A model generated the notes under the pieces. The model was given only the letters and a program-made list of their open reading frames with translations, ran no database searches and was not told the origin of the DNA. 13,298 bases of DNA, from contig CAZYPH010000062.1 of NCBI GenBank assembly GCA_964649095.1, positions 1-13,298 of the forward strand. Reading direction: 5' to 3'. Shown here piece by piece: positions 1 through 6,865 of this stretch. This stretch comes from CAZYPH01 sp964649095 (GTDB taxonomy: Bacteria > Bdellovibrionota > UBA1018 > UBA923). Both the position numbers and the translations under genes were made by a program. Position 1 is the first letter of the stretch. Each line of letters opens with the position of its first letter.

Positions 1-582
1 AGCACCAAGGGCGGCGTTACGAAAACCGACGATACGAAAGAAGGTTTTTAACTCATCGATGCGACTGCTGCTGGCCCAGCCTGCCTTCTGTCGCAGTGCG
101 GAAAACTCTGAAAAGTCCATGGGTCTTAGAAAAAACTCGCCACCCCCTCGAAACCGCCCGGGCATGGTATCGGCGCCACGGCGTAAATCGGCCGAGTTCG
201 AACCCGTAGCAATCAAAAAATCAAAAGGCTGCGAATCAACAAAGTGTTTAATCGCACGGTCCCAGTCTTTGACGAACGTGACTTCATCTAAGAGGAGTAC
301 TTTCCGATCTTTATAAATATTAAGAAAGTTTCCCAGATCGGTTGAATCTTTCAAATGCTCACAACTTGTATAAATAATTTGATTGGCGGAGTAGCGCCGG
401 CAGAACTCGGAGAGCAGTGTTTTTAGCCAGGTCGACTTTCCTACTTGTCGTGGTCCGCGAATGACGTAGAGGCCTGGATTGAGCGTTAGCTCCGGAAATT
501 TGCGGGCAAAGGGGTACTCATGGAGTCGTTTTAGCTGTAAGTCAGACGCCTCCCAATTCTGATTTTTCCAAAAGATTTCCAT
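1..582 (-). CDS. AAA-type ATPase, AAA_14/DUF4143-like, C-terminus beyond the window
   Basis: The frame is open from an ATG at 582-580 to the left edge, giving 194 residues and no stop. Visible ATPase motifs are Walker A GPRQVGKST at residues 43-51, Walker B VLLLDEV at 95-101 and a sensor-like ATGSNS at 125-130. A PGRFRGGGEFFLRP stretch at about 140-154 follows, as is typical of AAA ATPases that pair an N-terminal AAA_14 domain with a C-terminal DUF4143 region. Those proteins are usually about 380-450 aa, so roughly half is missing. Members are widespread and mostly uncharacterised; a specific role cannot be assigned. The start is the first ATG after a stop-rich stretch and lacks a clear Shine-Dalgarno. 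Two tandem dyads lie 9 bp upstream of the ATG. The gene follows the oxygenase gene on the same strand after 119 bp. Family call is confident, function is not. Confidence 0.85.
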   Translation of the reverse strand, partial: MEIFWKNQNWEASDLQLKRLHEYPFARKFPELTLNPGLYVIRGPRQVGKSTWLKTLLSEFCRRYSANQIIYTSCEHLKDSTDLGNFLNIYKDRKVLLLDEVTFVKDWDRAIKHFVDSQPFDFLIATGSNSADLRRGADTMPGRFRGGGEFFLRPMDFSEFSALRQKAGWASSSRIDELKTFFRIVGFRNAALGA

Positions 583-591
583 TGTTTAATT

Positions 592-635
592 GTAATGCCC
601 AAAACTGGGCAATGCAATGCCTGAGTTTGGGCAAT
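592..635. promoter_or_regulatory. Two adjacent 22-bp imperfect dyads upstream of the ATPase gene
   Basis: Read on the minus strand, 635-614 and 613-592 are two abutting 22-bp units. Both begin ATTGCCCA, both have GGCATT at unit positions 15-20, and they differ mainly in the middle. The proximal unit holds a perfect TGCCCA-N4-TGGGCA dyad (596-601 and 606-611). The distal unit holds the weaker TGCC/GGCA version. The 22-bp period is about two helical turns, which would place two bound proteins on one face of the DNA. The location, ending 9 bp before the ATG, suits an operator. No transcription factor gene is adjacent, so the binding protein is unknown. A repeat of another kind is possible. Confidence 0.45.
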
Positions 636-701
636 GGATTCTGAGGTTCGTAAAGGGCTGTTTAGATTAGGGTTTCTCTGTAAAAATACCAAGTGCGGTT
701 G

Positions 702-1538
702 TTATTTCAAACCAATCTGGCGAAGGCGTTCATTTAGGTACTCCCGCGCCGTGTAAACTTTGGAAAGTCGTACTGTGGGGTTGGGGTGCAAAAATAATGG
801 CATTGAAAAACGCGCGCCCCCAGCTGTTAGGCCTTCAGGATTTACTACGCGGTGGGTTGTCGATCGAAAATAACCGCCCGTAGCTAACTGCAACATGTCG
901 CCAGCGTTCACAACGATAGTATTGGGGTTGCAGGCTACTTGGTGCCACTGATTCGCGGTGTCTAGAACTTCTAAGCCCGGTGCTGTGGCTGCTGGTAGCA
1001 GTGTGATGAGATTAATATCTTCGTGGGCTGCGGCACGAATGGCGCCGGGTTCCTCGCCGCCGGTCAATGGCGGATAATGAATGGGGCGCAGCAGGGTATC
1101 GCTACTATTCAACACCATGTCGCGTAACGGCATCGAAAGTTGTTCTTTGATAGACAAGGGCAGTTCATCGTCGATCCAGCCTAAAAGTTGCTGGGCTAAG
1201 TCTGATAGAGCTTTGTAAACAGCCCTGGTGGGCGACTCTGTCGACGTGGGGAGTTTCGTGTGTGGGTAGACATGAAAAAATTCTTTCAGATCTTTTATGT
1301 TGGAGTCTTTGGCATTCTCTGAACGAAATGGAAAATATCCATCTTGTGTTTCGCGATTGAAGGTAAACTGCGTTTTTTCTGGAGAGTCAAAAAACGCCTT
1401 CCAAGCGGCAAATGCGGCATCAATGGTGGTATGCGGAATAGGGTGCGACTCCACCACGGCAAAACCAGTTTCAATGAGCGATTGGCAGAATTTTTTCGGA
1501 GCGTTTTGATCGTTAAAATTAACTGTTAATACTTTCAC
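702..1538 (-). CDS. 2OG-Fe(II) oxygenase, isopenicillin-N-synthase-like
   Basis: A 278-aa soluble non-haem iron dioxygenase of the IPNS-like superfamily. The iron facial triad is visible as H172-x-D174 (AAHEDIN) and H229 (STTHRVV). The 2-oxoglutarate-binding R-x-S is R243/S245 in ARFSMPLFLHP. The N-terminal part (GFAVVESHPIP, then FHVYP) matches the DIOX_N region. Such enzymes hydroxylate, desaturate or cyclise small molecules; the substrate cannot be read here. I chose a GTG start at 1538-1536 because GAGGT (minus strand, 1550-1546) sits 7 nt upstream. The frame remains open to a TTG at 1568, which would add ten residues but has no better ribosome site. No biosynthetic cluster surrounds it, so a stand-alone catabolic or modifying role is more likely than antibiotic synthesis. 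It is divergent from ppa. Confidence 0.85.
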   Translation of the reverse strand: MKVLTVNFNDQNAPKKFCQSLIETGFAVVESHPIPHTTIDAAFAAWKAFFDSPEKTQFTFNRETQDGYFPFRSENAKDSNIKDLKEFFHVYPHTKLPTSTESPTRAVYKALSDLAQQLLGWIDDELPLSIKEQLSMPLRDMVLNSSDTLLRPIHYPPLTGGEEPGAIRAAAHEDINLITLLPAATAPGLEVLDTANQWHQVACNPNTIVVNAGDMLQLATGGYFRSTTHRVVNPEGLTAGGARFSMPLFLHPNPTVRLSKVYTAREYLNERLRQIGLK

Positions 1539-1668
1539 AGAATTTACCTCGTGGCGACTGTACCTCAACTCAGGTGCTTGTGTGTAGAATTTTTCTGCAT
1601 CAGCGGGGTTGCTTGCCGACTTGCAGAATTATCGGTACGTGTAGTTAAAAAAACATAGGAGATTTTAT

Positions 1669-2217
1669 ATGCACCCTTGGCATGAAGTGGACCTTGAGGA
1701 TAAAGCCCCAGCGATTGTTCCGGTAGTGATTGAAGTTCCCAAAGGTTCTAAAACGAAATACGAGTTAGATAAAAATAGTGGTTTGCTAAGGGTGGATCGC
1801 GTTTTGTATTCGAGTGTCGTTTATCCGGCAAATTATGGATTTATTCCGCAAACCTACTGCGATGACAAAGACCCATTAGATGTTTTAGTGCTGGGTCAAG
1901 ACGCGGTGGTGCCGCTATCGATTATGATGGTGAAACCCATTGGCGTTATGAAGATGATCGATCAGGGTGAAGAAGACGATAAAATCATCGCCGTACACGC
2001 TAATGACCCTGAATATAACCACTACAATTCGATTCATGAATTGCCACCACACCGCATGCGTGAGGTTGAGCGTTTTTTCTTAGATTATAAAATTCTAGAG
2101 CACAAATCGGTCGTCGTAGAAAAGTTTATGGACCGCGATGCCGCCATAGACGTTATTAAAGCGGCGTTGAAGTTGTATCAGGAAAATAAGCACAATTTAG
2201 TACGTGTCTGTAAGTAA
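1669..2217 (+). CDS. ppa: Inorganic pyrophosphatase, family I
   Basis: Cytoplasmic Mg-dependent hydrolysis of pyrophosphate to phosphate, which pulls nucleic acid, aminoacyl-tRNA and CoA synthesis forward. The 182 residues match the usual size of bacterial family I enzymes (about 170-180). The family signature DDKDPLD is at residues 65-71. The conserved EVPKGSKTKYE region is at 22-32, YPANYGFIPQTY at 52-63, and further acidic metal ligands lie in MIDQGEEDD (97-104). The start is fixed by AGGAG, 7 nt before the ATG. The stop codon is separated by a single base from the stop of the convergent oxidoreductase gene, and no strong terminator is seen between them. I found no convincing promoter in the 130 bp upstream. 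Confidence 0.97.
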   Translation: MHPWHEVDLEDKAPAIVPVVIEVPKGSKTKYELDKNSGLLRVDRVLYSSVVYPANYGFIPQTYCDDKDPLDVLVLGQDAVVPLSIMMVKPIGVMKMIDQGEEDDKIIAVHANDPEYNHYNSIHELPPHRMREVERFFLDYKILEHKSVVVEKFMDRDAAIDVIKAALKLYQENKHNLVRVCK

Positions 2218-2218
2218 G

Positions 2219-3393
2219 TTACTTCTGATCTAAATTTACAACAACCTTTCCAAATCGTTCTGGTGAGAGGAGGCGTTTAAAGGCCTCCTCTATCTCATTA
2301 AACTTATATACAGAATCTACTATGCATGTGAGTTCGCCCTTTTGAACGCGTGGCCACCATCGTGAATTTATCTTTTCGCGAAGAGCGACTTTGTAGTCGA
2401 GTGATTGAGACCGCAATACACTTCCCATAATCGACCAATTGTTACGGATTAGTTTTAGTAAATTAATCTCCACGTTAGGGTTTGTTTGAGAGTCGATATA
2501 GACTAAGCGGCCGTGGCGTTTGAGCATCGTAAGATTTTTACTGAAATAATCACCACCGATCATATCTAAAATAACGTCAGCCTTCTGTTGAAACTCGGTT
2601 TCAAAACTATGGTTTTGATAGTTTACAATTTGCGTGAAGAGTTTTGTGGTGCTTTTCTCTTGGTACTGTTGAATGAGTTGAACGACACGTTCCCGTTTCG
2701 CTGATGATGTTGTGGCTAGCACTGGCGATGAGTTGAGATAGGCCATTTGCAGTGCCAGGGTGCCAATGCCGCTAGAGGCGCCGTGCACTAATAACGTTTC
2801 ACCGGGCTGTAACCGAGCATTCGTGAAGATATTTTGTTCGATGGTAAAAAGCCCTTCGGGTAGGCCGGCAGCGGTGGTCGGACTTAAGTGGGACGCATCA
2901 AAAGACAAACCTACGTGTACAATGGCGTATTCAGCAAACGCACCGCTACCGACGAGAGCCGCAATTTTTTGGCCTATNNNNNNNNNNNNNNNNNNNNNNN
3001 NNNNNNNNNNNNNNNNNNNNNNNNNNNNNNNNNNNNNNNNNNNNNNNNNNNNNNNNNNNNNNNNNNNNNNNNNNNNNTGGCGTATTCAGCAAACGCACCG
3101 CTACCGACGAGAGCCGCAATTTTTTGGCCTATGACAAACTCGGTAACCGAGTGGTGTAGAGCTATGACTTCGCCGCATAGTTCTAGACCCAATACCTCAG
3201 TCTCACCTGGTGGTGCCGCGTAGCCACCTTGAAGTTGATAATAATCGGCTCGATTGAGCCCAAAACTTAAAACACGCACTAACATTTCGCCCGGTTCCAG
3301 TGGTCTCAGCGGGTGTTCTATCAAACGCAGTTGTTTTTCGATGGCACAGTAACCACGTGTTGTAGCGGGTCGGTTTAAAGTATTCATCGACAT
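2219..3393 (-). CDS. NAD(P)H:quinone oxidoreductase, MDR superfamily (PIG3/Qor-like), interrupted by an assembly gap
   Basis: Medium-chain dehydrogenase/reductase without the catalytic zinc ligands, expected to reduce quinones or enones with NADPH. Two pieces are present: 3393-3078 (N-terminal GroES-like domain) and 2977-2219 (Rossmann domain and C-terminus). They are split by 100 N. Merging the identical 55-bp flanks leaves 340 codons in one frame, a 339-aa protein of normal family length. In the merged numbering VGSGAFAEYA spans about residues 96-105, GLPEGLFTIEQNIF follows at about 125-138 as in PIG3 relatives, and the nucleotide-binding HGASSGIG is at 152-159. The start is ATG 3393 or ATG 3387; both overlap the photolyase stop (10 or 4 nt), which implies translational coupling. 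It is the last gene of the coaE-channel-photolyase-oxidoreductase block. Confidence 0.88.
2923..2977. repeat. 55-bp contig-end duplicate, left copy
   Basis: These 55 bases are identical to 3078-3132, and each copy abuts the N run exactly. A repeat that stops precisely at the gap edges is the signature of overlapping contig ends, not of a biological repeat. Both copies encode the same GQKIAALVGSGAFAEYA stretch of the oxidoreductase. Confidence 0.9.
2978..3077. other. Scaffold gap of 100 N, probably artificial
   Basis: A run of exactly 100 N, a common placeholder for unknown gap size. The flanking 55-bp identity and the perfect reading frame after merging indicate that little or no sequence is missing, and that the real DNA is about 155 bp shorter here. 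Confidence 0.9.
3078..3132. repeat. 55-bp contig-end duplicate, right copy
   Basis: Identical partner of 2923-2977 on the other side of the N run. A 55-base overlap matches a k-mer size commonly used in de Bruijn assembly, which supports an unmerged graph junction. Confidence 0.9.
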
Positions 3394-4943
3394 GCTTTAT
3401 ACATTTCTAGAGCTTTCAGTCTCTGAGCGCTGTGTTGAACGATCGGTCTTGGGTAGCCGTGGTTACTAAGTAAACCGGCGTGAGCCGCGTCTTCAGAGTG
3501 GATCATTTTAGTAGAGTAAGTTTTTAGTTCTGGTATATATTTTTTTATATATATACAGTCTGGATCAAACTTTTCAGCCTGTGACCATGGATTAAAAATT
3601 CTAAAATAGGGTTGCGGATCGCAGCCGGTAGACGCCGCCCATTGCCATCCGCCGTTATTGGGGGCTAGGTCGCCGTCGAGTAGTTGTTCCATAAAATAAC
3701 GTTCCCCCCAACGGTAATCAATTAATAGGTCTTTTGTTAAAAACGACGCGACAATCATGCGGACACGGTTGTGCATCCAGCCGGTTGTGCAAAGCTGCCG
3801 CATGCCTGCATCGACGATGGGGAAGCCAGTCGTGCCCTCTTTCCAGCGCGAAAACCAGACTTCATTGTTCTGCCACTGTAATGGCCGGTATTGTTTTAAA
3901 AACGGTTCGTGTTCACAGTCGGGCCGATGGTAAATAATGGCGTAATAAAACTCGCGCCAAATCAGTTCTTTTAAATATTGTAGGGCGTTCTCATTCTTGA
4001 GTTGTTCGTTGTTTAAGAGTTTTAGGTGGTCGATGATTTGATTCGTCGTAATGGTGCCATTTTTCAAATAAATAGAAAGATGCGAGGTGCCGGATTGTGA
4101 CGGTAGGTCGCGCTCTTGTTTGTAGCTCAATAATTTTGGTGCAAATAAACTGAGTTGGTTGTGTGCGGCCGCGATACCTGCTTTGGGGAGTGTAATTGTT
4201 AACTGTTTGTTATTTTCGTTGATAAAATTTTCTAACGTGCGCTCGGAGTTCTGGAATGGGAAATTTTTTAAATCCTGAAACGACGACCATGTCAGTGAGA
4301 ATATCTTCTTTTTTCTATGTAATTCATCGACGTACTGACTAAGTTTTTTAGCGCCAGTGATGCGGTTTAAAAATGCGGGGGATTGTATTGTCTCAATCCA
4401 ACGTTTTGAGAATGGCGTGTATACTTGGTAAAAGCTATTTGGTTTATCACCCGACTTACTTTGTGGGCGCTCAATATCATTGGGTTCTAACACCAAATGA
4501 TCACGAAATGTTTTTGTGGCAACACCATATTCTTGAATCGCTGTTTCGGCTTGCATGTCACGTGTTCTGGCAAACGGCTCATAGTCGCGATTCCATGTAA
4601 CTTTTTGGGGCAGGCTCTTGTGGCGTTTTAAGAACGTGAATAGCTGATCAAAGGCATCGCGCGGCGGTGCATCGACAATTAAAAGATCACTACCTTGGTT
4701 TTGTAGCTCACGTTGCAGTGCCGTTAATGTATTTAAAAAAAAACCAAAACGATGATGTGAGAAGTCGCTGCGTTTTAGAAAAGTACTATCAAAACAAAAG
4801 ATACCCATAACTCGACCGTCAAATGCCTTAAATTGGTCGATTAGCGCAGGATTACCGGGAACTCGTAAATCCCTACGAAACCAATGCAGGCCCCAGGGCT
4901 CTAAAGAGGGAGTACTTGATTGAGAAACTGATTTTTTACTCAT
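3384..4943 (-). CDS. phr: Deoxyribodipyrimidine photolyase, class I type
   Basis: Light-driven repair of cyclobutane pyrimidine dimers using FAD. The 519 residues are longer than E. coli PhrB (472). The N-terminal antenna domain opens with LHWFRRDLRVPGNPAL (19-34). The C-terminal FAD domain has WREFYYAI (329-336), TGFPIVDAGMRQL (372-384), TTGWMHNRVRM (386-396) and DGDLAPNNGGWQWAASTG (423-440). By alignment to PhrB, N429 corresponds to the FAD-proximal N378. Of the Trp triad, W357 and W433 match W306 and W382, but the W359 position is Y410, with a Trp two residues on in IDYRWGERYF. Which antenna chromophore binds cannot be read. The ATG lies 3 nt after the channel gene's stop. A cryptochrome-like role is less likely because the repair-site residues look intact. 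Confidence 0.93.
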   Translation of the reverse strand: MSKKSVSQSSTPSLEPWGLHWFRRDLRVPGNPALIDQFKAFDGRVMGIFCFDSTFLKRSDFSHHRFGFFLNTLTALQRELQNQGSDLLIVDAPPRDAFDQLFTFLKRHKSLPQKVTWNRDYEPFARTRDMQAETAIQEYGVATKTFRDHLVLEPNDIERPQSKSGDKPNSFYQVYTPFSKRWIETIQSPAFLNRITGAKKLSQYVDELHRKKKIFSLTWSSFQDLKNFPFQNSERTLENFINENNKQLTITLPKAGIAAAHNQLSLFAPKLLSYKQERDLPSQSGTSHLSIYLKNGTITTNQIIDHLKLLNNEQLKNENALQYLKELIWREFYYAIIYHRPDCEHEPFLKQYRPLQWQNNEVWFSRWKEGTTGFPIVDAGMRQLCTTGWMHNRVRMIVASFLTKDLLIDYRWGERYFMEQLLDGDLAPNNGGWQWAASTGCDPQPYFRIFNPWSQAEKFDPDCIYIKKYIPELKTYSTKMIHSEDAAHAGLLSNHGYPRPIVQHSAQRLKALEMYKACR

Positions 4944-4946
4944 AAT

Positions 4947-6179
4947 TTACGTCGAAGACTTGGGTACGGTTGAGGTCTCTGATTTACGAATAGCAAAATA
5001 ATTGGGCGACATAATTTCTACGTTGGCTTCGGCAAAGGAGTCTTGAATATGGCCGTGCAGTAGCGAGTATGTGAGTGCCATTTGATTTGGTTCGTTCGTG
5101 TACACATTGAGCTCATACGAAACGGCAAAGTCATTTAAGGCCGTTTGTAAGACAAATGGTTTTGGTGTTTGCAGTGTGTTGGGTGTTCTGGCGGCCGCCT
5201 TTTGTAACAGCTCGTGAACGAGTCGCCATGGCGTATCATAGCCAATGGTGACAGATGTGTTTAAAACCAAACCGTGCGATTGCGCAGAAGAGCTGTAGTT
5301 CGTCATGTGGCTGTTCAAGATCATGCCATTTGGAATCGTAACATCTACGTTTTTGATGGTGCGCACGCGGGTGACTAACAGTGATTTTTCAATGACGTCG
5401 CCAACCGTGTCTGAAATCTTGACGCGATCACCTTCTTTAAAAGGGCGCATGTAGGTCAATACAATGCCGGCAATAATATTGGAGACAGCGGAGCTCGAGC
5501 CGAATGAAAATAGAACACCTAAAAATACGGAGACACCGCGGAATGCCGGAGATTCAGCGCCTGGTAAATAAGGCACCACAATAACGAGCATGAATGCCAG
5601 TACGAGTACGCGGATTAATTGATACGTAGGATCTGCCCACTCCTGATAAAAACCGTCGAACTTTAGTGAACCTTTCTTAATTTCCGAGAAAAACAAATGA
5701 ATAAAGGCCAAAAGATAACGAGTGCCAAACAGAGTAAGAATTATAACCAAGAGATTCGGCAGAAAATTATAAATTGTTGTTGCGAAGTTTAAGATCGGCT
5801 CAGAAATAAAATGCAGCAACTTAGGTGTTAGTTCTGCCGTCTGAGGGAATAAGCTTAATACAATTGGTATATATAAATAAAATAATATAAATATAGATAT
5901 GAGCCGAAATAGACTGACAACAGCAAGAATTGTTTCGGTTAAGCGTTCTTTGGTTAGAATTTTAAACGACCTAATGGTCAGGGGTTGTAAACGGGCGCTG
6001 CAAAGAGCCTTAAGAGTAGTTCTCAGTCGACCAAAAATATATTGCACGCCCTTCAATACAATCGCAAGTAGCGCAGTCGCCAATAAAGCGTATAATAACG
6101 AAACTAACGTCCTTTTGGTTTCTGCATTAGTAAAAAAGTTATATATAATTTCATTAATATTATTCAAAGTACACCCCAA
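4947..6179 (-). CDS. MscS-family mechanosensitive ion channel
   Basis: Inner-membrane channel that opens under membrane tension to release solutes on osmotic downshock. About five hydrophobic segments are visible near residues 27-47, 85-110, 133-163, 187-205 and 211-243. The last is the pore helix, Gly/Ala/Ser-rich (FLGVLFSFGSSSAVSNIIAG). It leads into the MscS beta-domain core, MRPFKEGDRVKI at 244-255 and VTIPNGMILNSHMTNYS at 280-296. At 410 aa with two extra N-terminal segments it is larger than three-TM MscS. No ATG occurs early in the frame. The start is TTG 6179 (3 nt after the coaE stop) or TTG 6167, which has a weak GGGGTG upstream; translational coupling to coaE is likely. The photolyase gene follows after 3 nt. 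Confidence 0.9.
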   Translation of the reverse strand: MGCTLNNINEIIYNFFTNAETKRTLVSLLYALLATALLAIVLKGVQYIFGRLRTTLKALCSARLQPLTIRSFKILTKERLTETILAVVSLFRLISIFILFYLYIPIVLSLFPQTAELTPKLLHFISEPILNFATTIYNFLPNLLVIILTLFGTRYLLAFIHLFFSEIKKGSLKFDGFYQEWADPTYQLIRVLVLAFMLVIVVPYLPGAESPAFRGVSVFLGVLFSFGSSSAVSNIIAGIVLTYMRPFKEGDRVKISDTVGDVIEKSLLVTRVRTIKNVDVTIPNGMILNSHMTNYSSSAQSHGLVLNTSVTIGYDTPWRLVHELLQKAAARTPNTLQTPKPFVLQTALNDFAVSYELNVYTNEPNQMALTYSLLHGHIQDSFAEANVEIMSPNYFAIRKSETSTVPKSST

Positions 6180-6182
6180 GGT

Positions 6183-6827
6183 TTAAGTATTCTGAAATCT
6201 TGTACGTAGTTTTTCTAATATAATAACCGCGTGTTCTAATAACTGCTCAGTCGTTGAATCATTCGCAATTTCATAAAAACACGTATGTTTCTGTCCGTGA
6301 AGGCGTTGTTCTTCGCTAGTCATTTGGCTAGCAAAAATGGCGTCTATCGTAGCGTTATCAAGAGCCGATCGTTGAGCTACTCGGCGTCTACGTGCGTCTT
6401 GCGGGGCTGTTACCAAAATTACCGCATCGAAAAACTGGGCACGATTGGTTTCAAAAATGAGCGTTGCTTCGTAAAAAATGAATGGGGCGTCGTTGTTATT
6501 TTTAAAAAAATCTTCGCTTTCTGTTTGTATTTTCGGATGCAGCAGCTGCTCTAAATGTTTTCGAATATTAGCACTGCGAAATACAGCGTTTCGAATGGAG
6601 TCTTTACTTGGTTTTAGCTCTCGCAATAGCTGGCGCTCATCGTGTGATAAAATATCAACCGCAATCGTCTTTAAACTCGTGACAATGGTATGAACAAAGT
6701 GGGGGTCATTATATAATGTTTTTACTATGTTATCAGCATCCAGCGTAGGGTAACCGAGCGATTGGTAGTAGTTGGTGACGGTAGATTTTCCCGACCCAAT
6801 ATTGCCTGTAATTGCAACGCGCCTCAT
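6183..6827 (-). CDS. coaE: Dephospho-CoA kinase
   Basis: Last step of coenzyme A synthesis: ATP-dependent phosphorylation of the ribose 3'-hydroxyl of dephospho-CoA, in the cytoplasm. The 214-aa product fits the family (about 200-210). The P-loop GNIGSGKST is at residues 8-16, DADNIV at about 30-35, the LLHPKI helix start near 96-101, and FYEATLIFETN (about 118-128) corresponds to the family's PLLFE region. R-rich RRRRVAQRSA is in the lid region. I chose ATG 6827 because the protein then starts MRRVAITGNIGSGKS as in homologues, with GGTG 5 nt upstream. The longer frame to GTG 6863 would begin 2 bp from the divergent mazG ATG. First gene of the four-gene minus-strand block; no functional link to its partners is obvious. 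Confidence 0.95.
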   Translation of the reverse strand: MRRVAITGNIGSGKSTVTNYYQSLGYPTLDADNIVKTLYNDPHFVHTIVTSLKTIAVDILSHDERQLLRELKPSKDSIRNAVFRSANIRKHLEQLLHPKIQTESEDFFKNNNDAPFIFYEATLIFETNRAQFFDAVILVTAPQDARRRRVAQRSALDNATIDAIFASQMTSEEQRLHGQKHTCFYEIANDSTTEQLLEHAVIILEKLRTRFQNT

Positions 6828-6865
6828 GTTAGCACCATAACATAACAAATTTTTAAGGAGCACTT
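6828..6865. promoter_or_regulatory. Short divergent coaE/mazG intergenic region
   Basis: Only 38 bp separate the two start codons, so the promoters must overlap each other or lie inside the opposite gene. A weak plus-strand candidate is TTGCAA at 6813-6818, 18 bp, then CATAAC near 6837-6842. It also contains the mazG ribosome site AAGGAG at 6855-6860. Neither promoter is strong enough to call firmly. Confidence 0.35.

Noticed and set aside
702..1538. Isopenicillin N synthase proper and a beta-lactam cluster
   Set aside because: The R-x-S and iron triad are shared across the superfamily; no ACV synthetase or other cluster gene is nearby.
2267..2290. GC-rich hairpin GAGGAGGC/GCCTCCTC, 8 bp, near the end of the oxidoreductase gene, as a ppa terminator
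   Set aside because: It encodes the conserved-looking EEAFKRLL of the oxidoreductase and has no T run on either strand, so coding constraint explains it well enough.
6828..6863. Twelve-residue N-terminal extension of CoaE from GTG 6863
   Set aside because: Homologues begin right before the P-loop strand, ATG 6827 has a ribosome-site candidate, and the extension would cover the mazG ribosome site.
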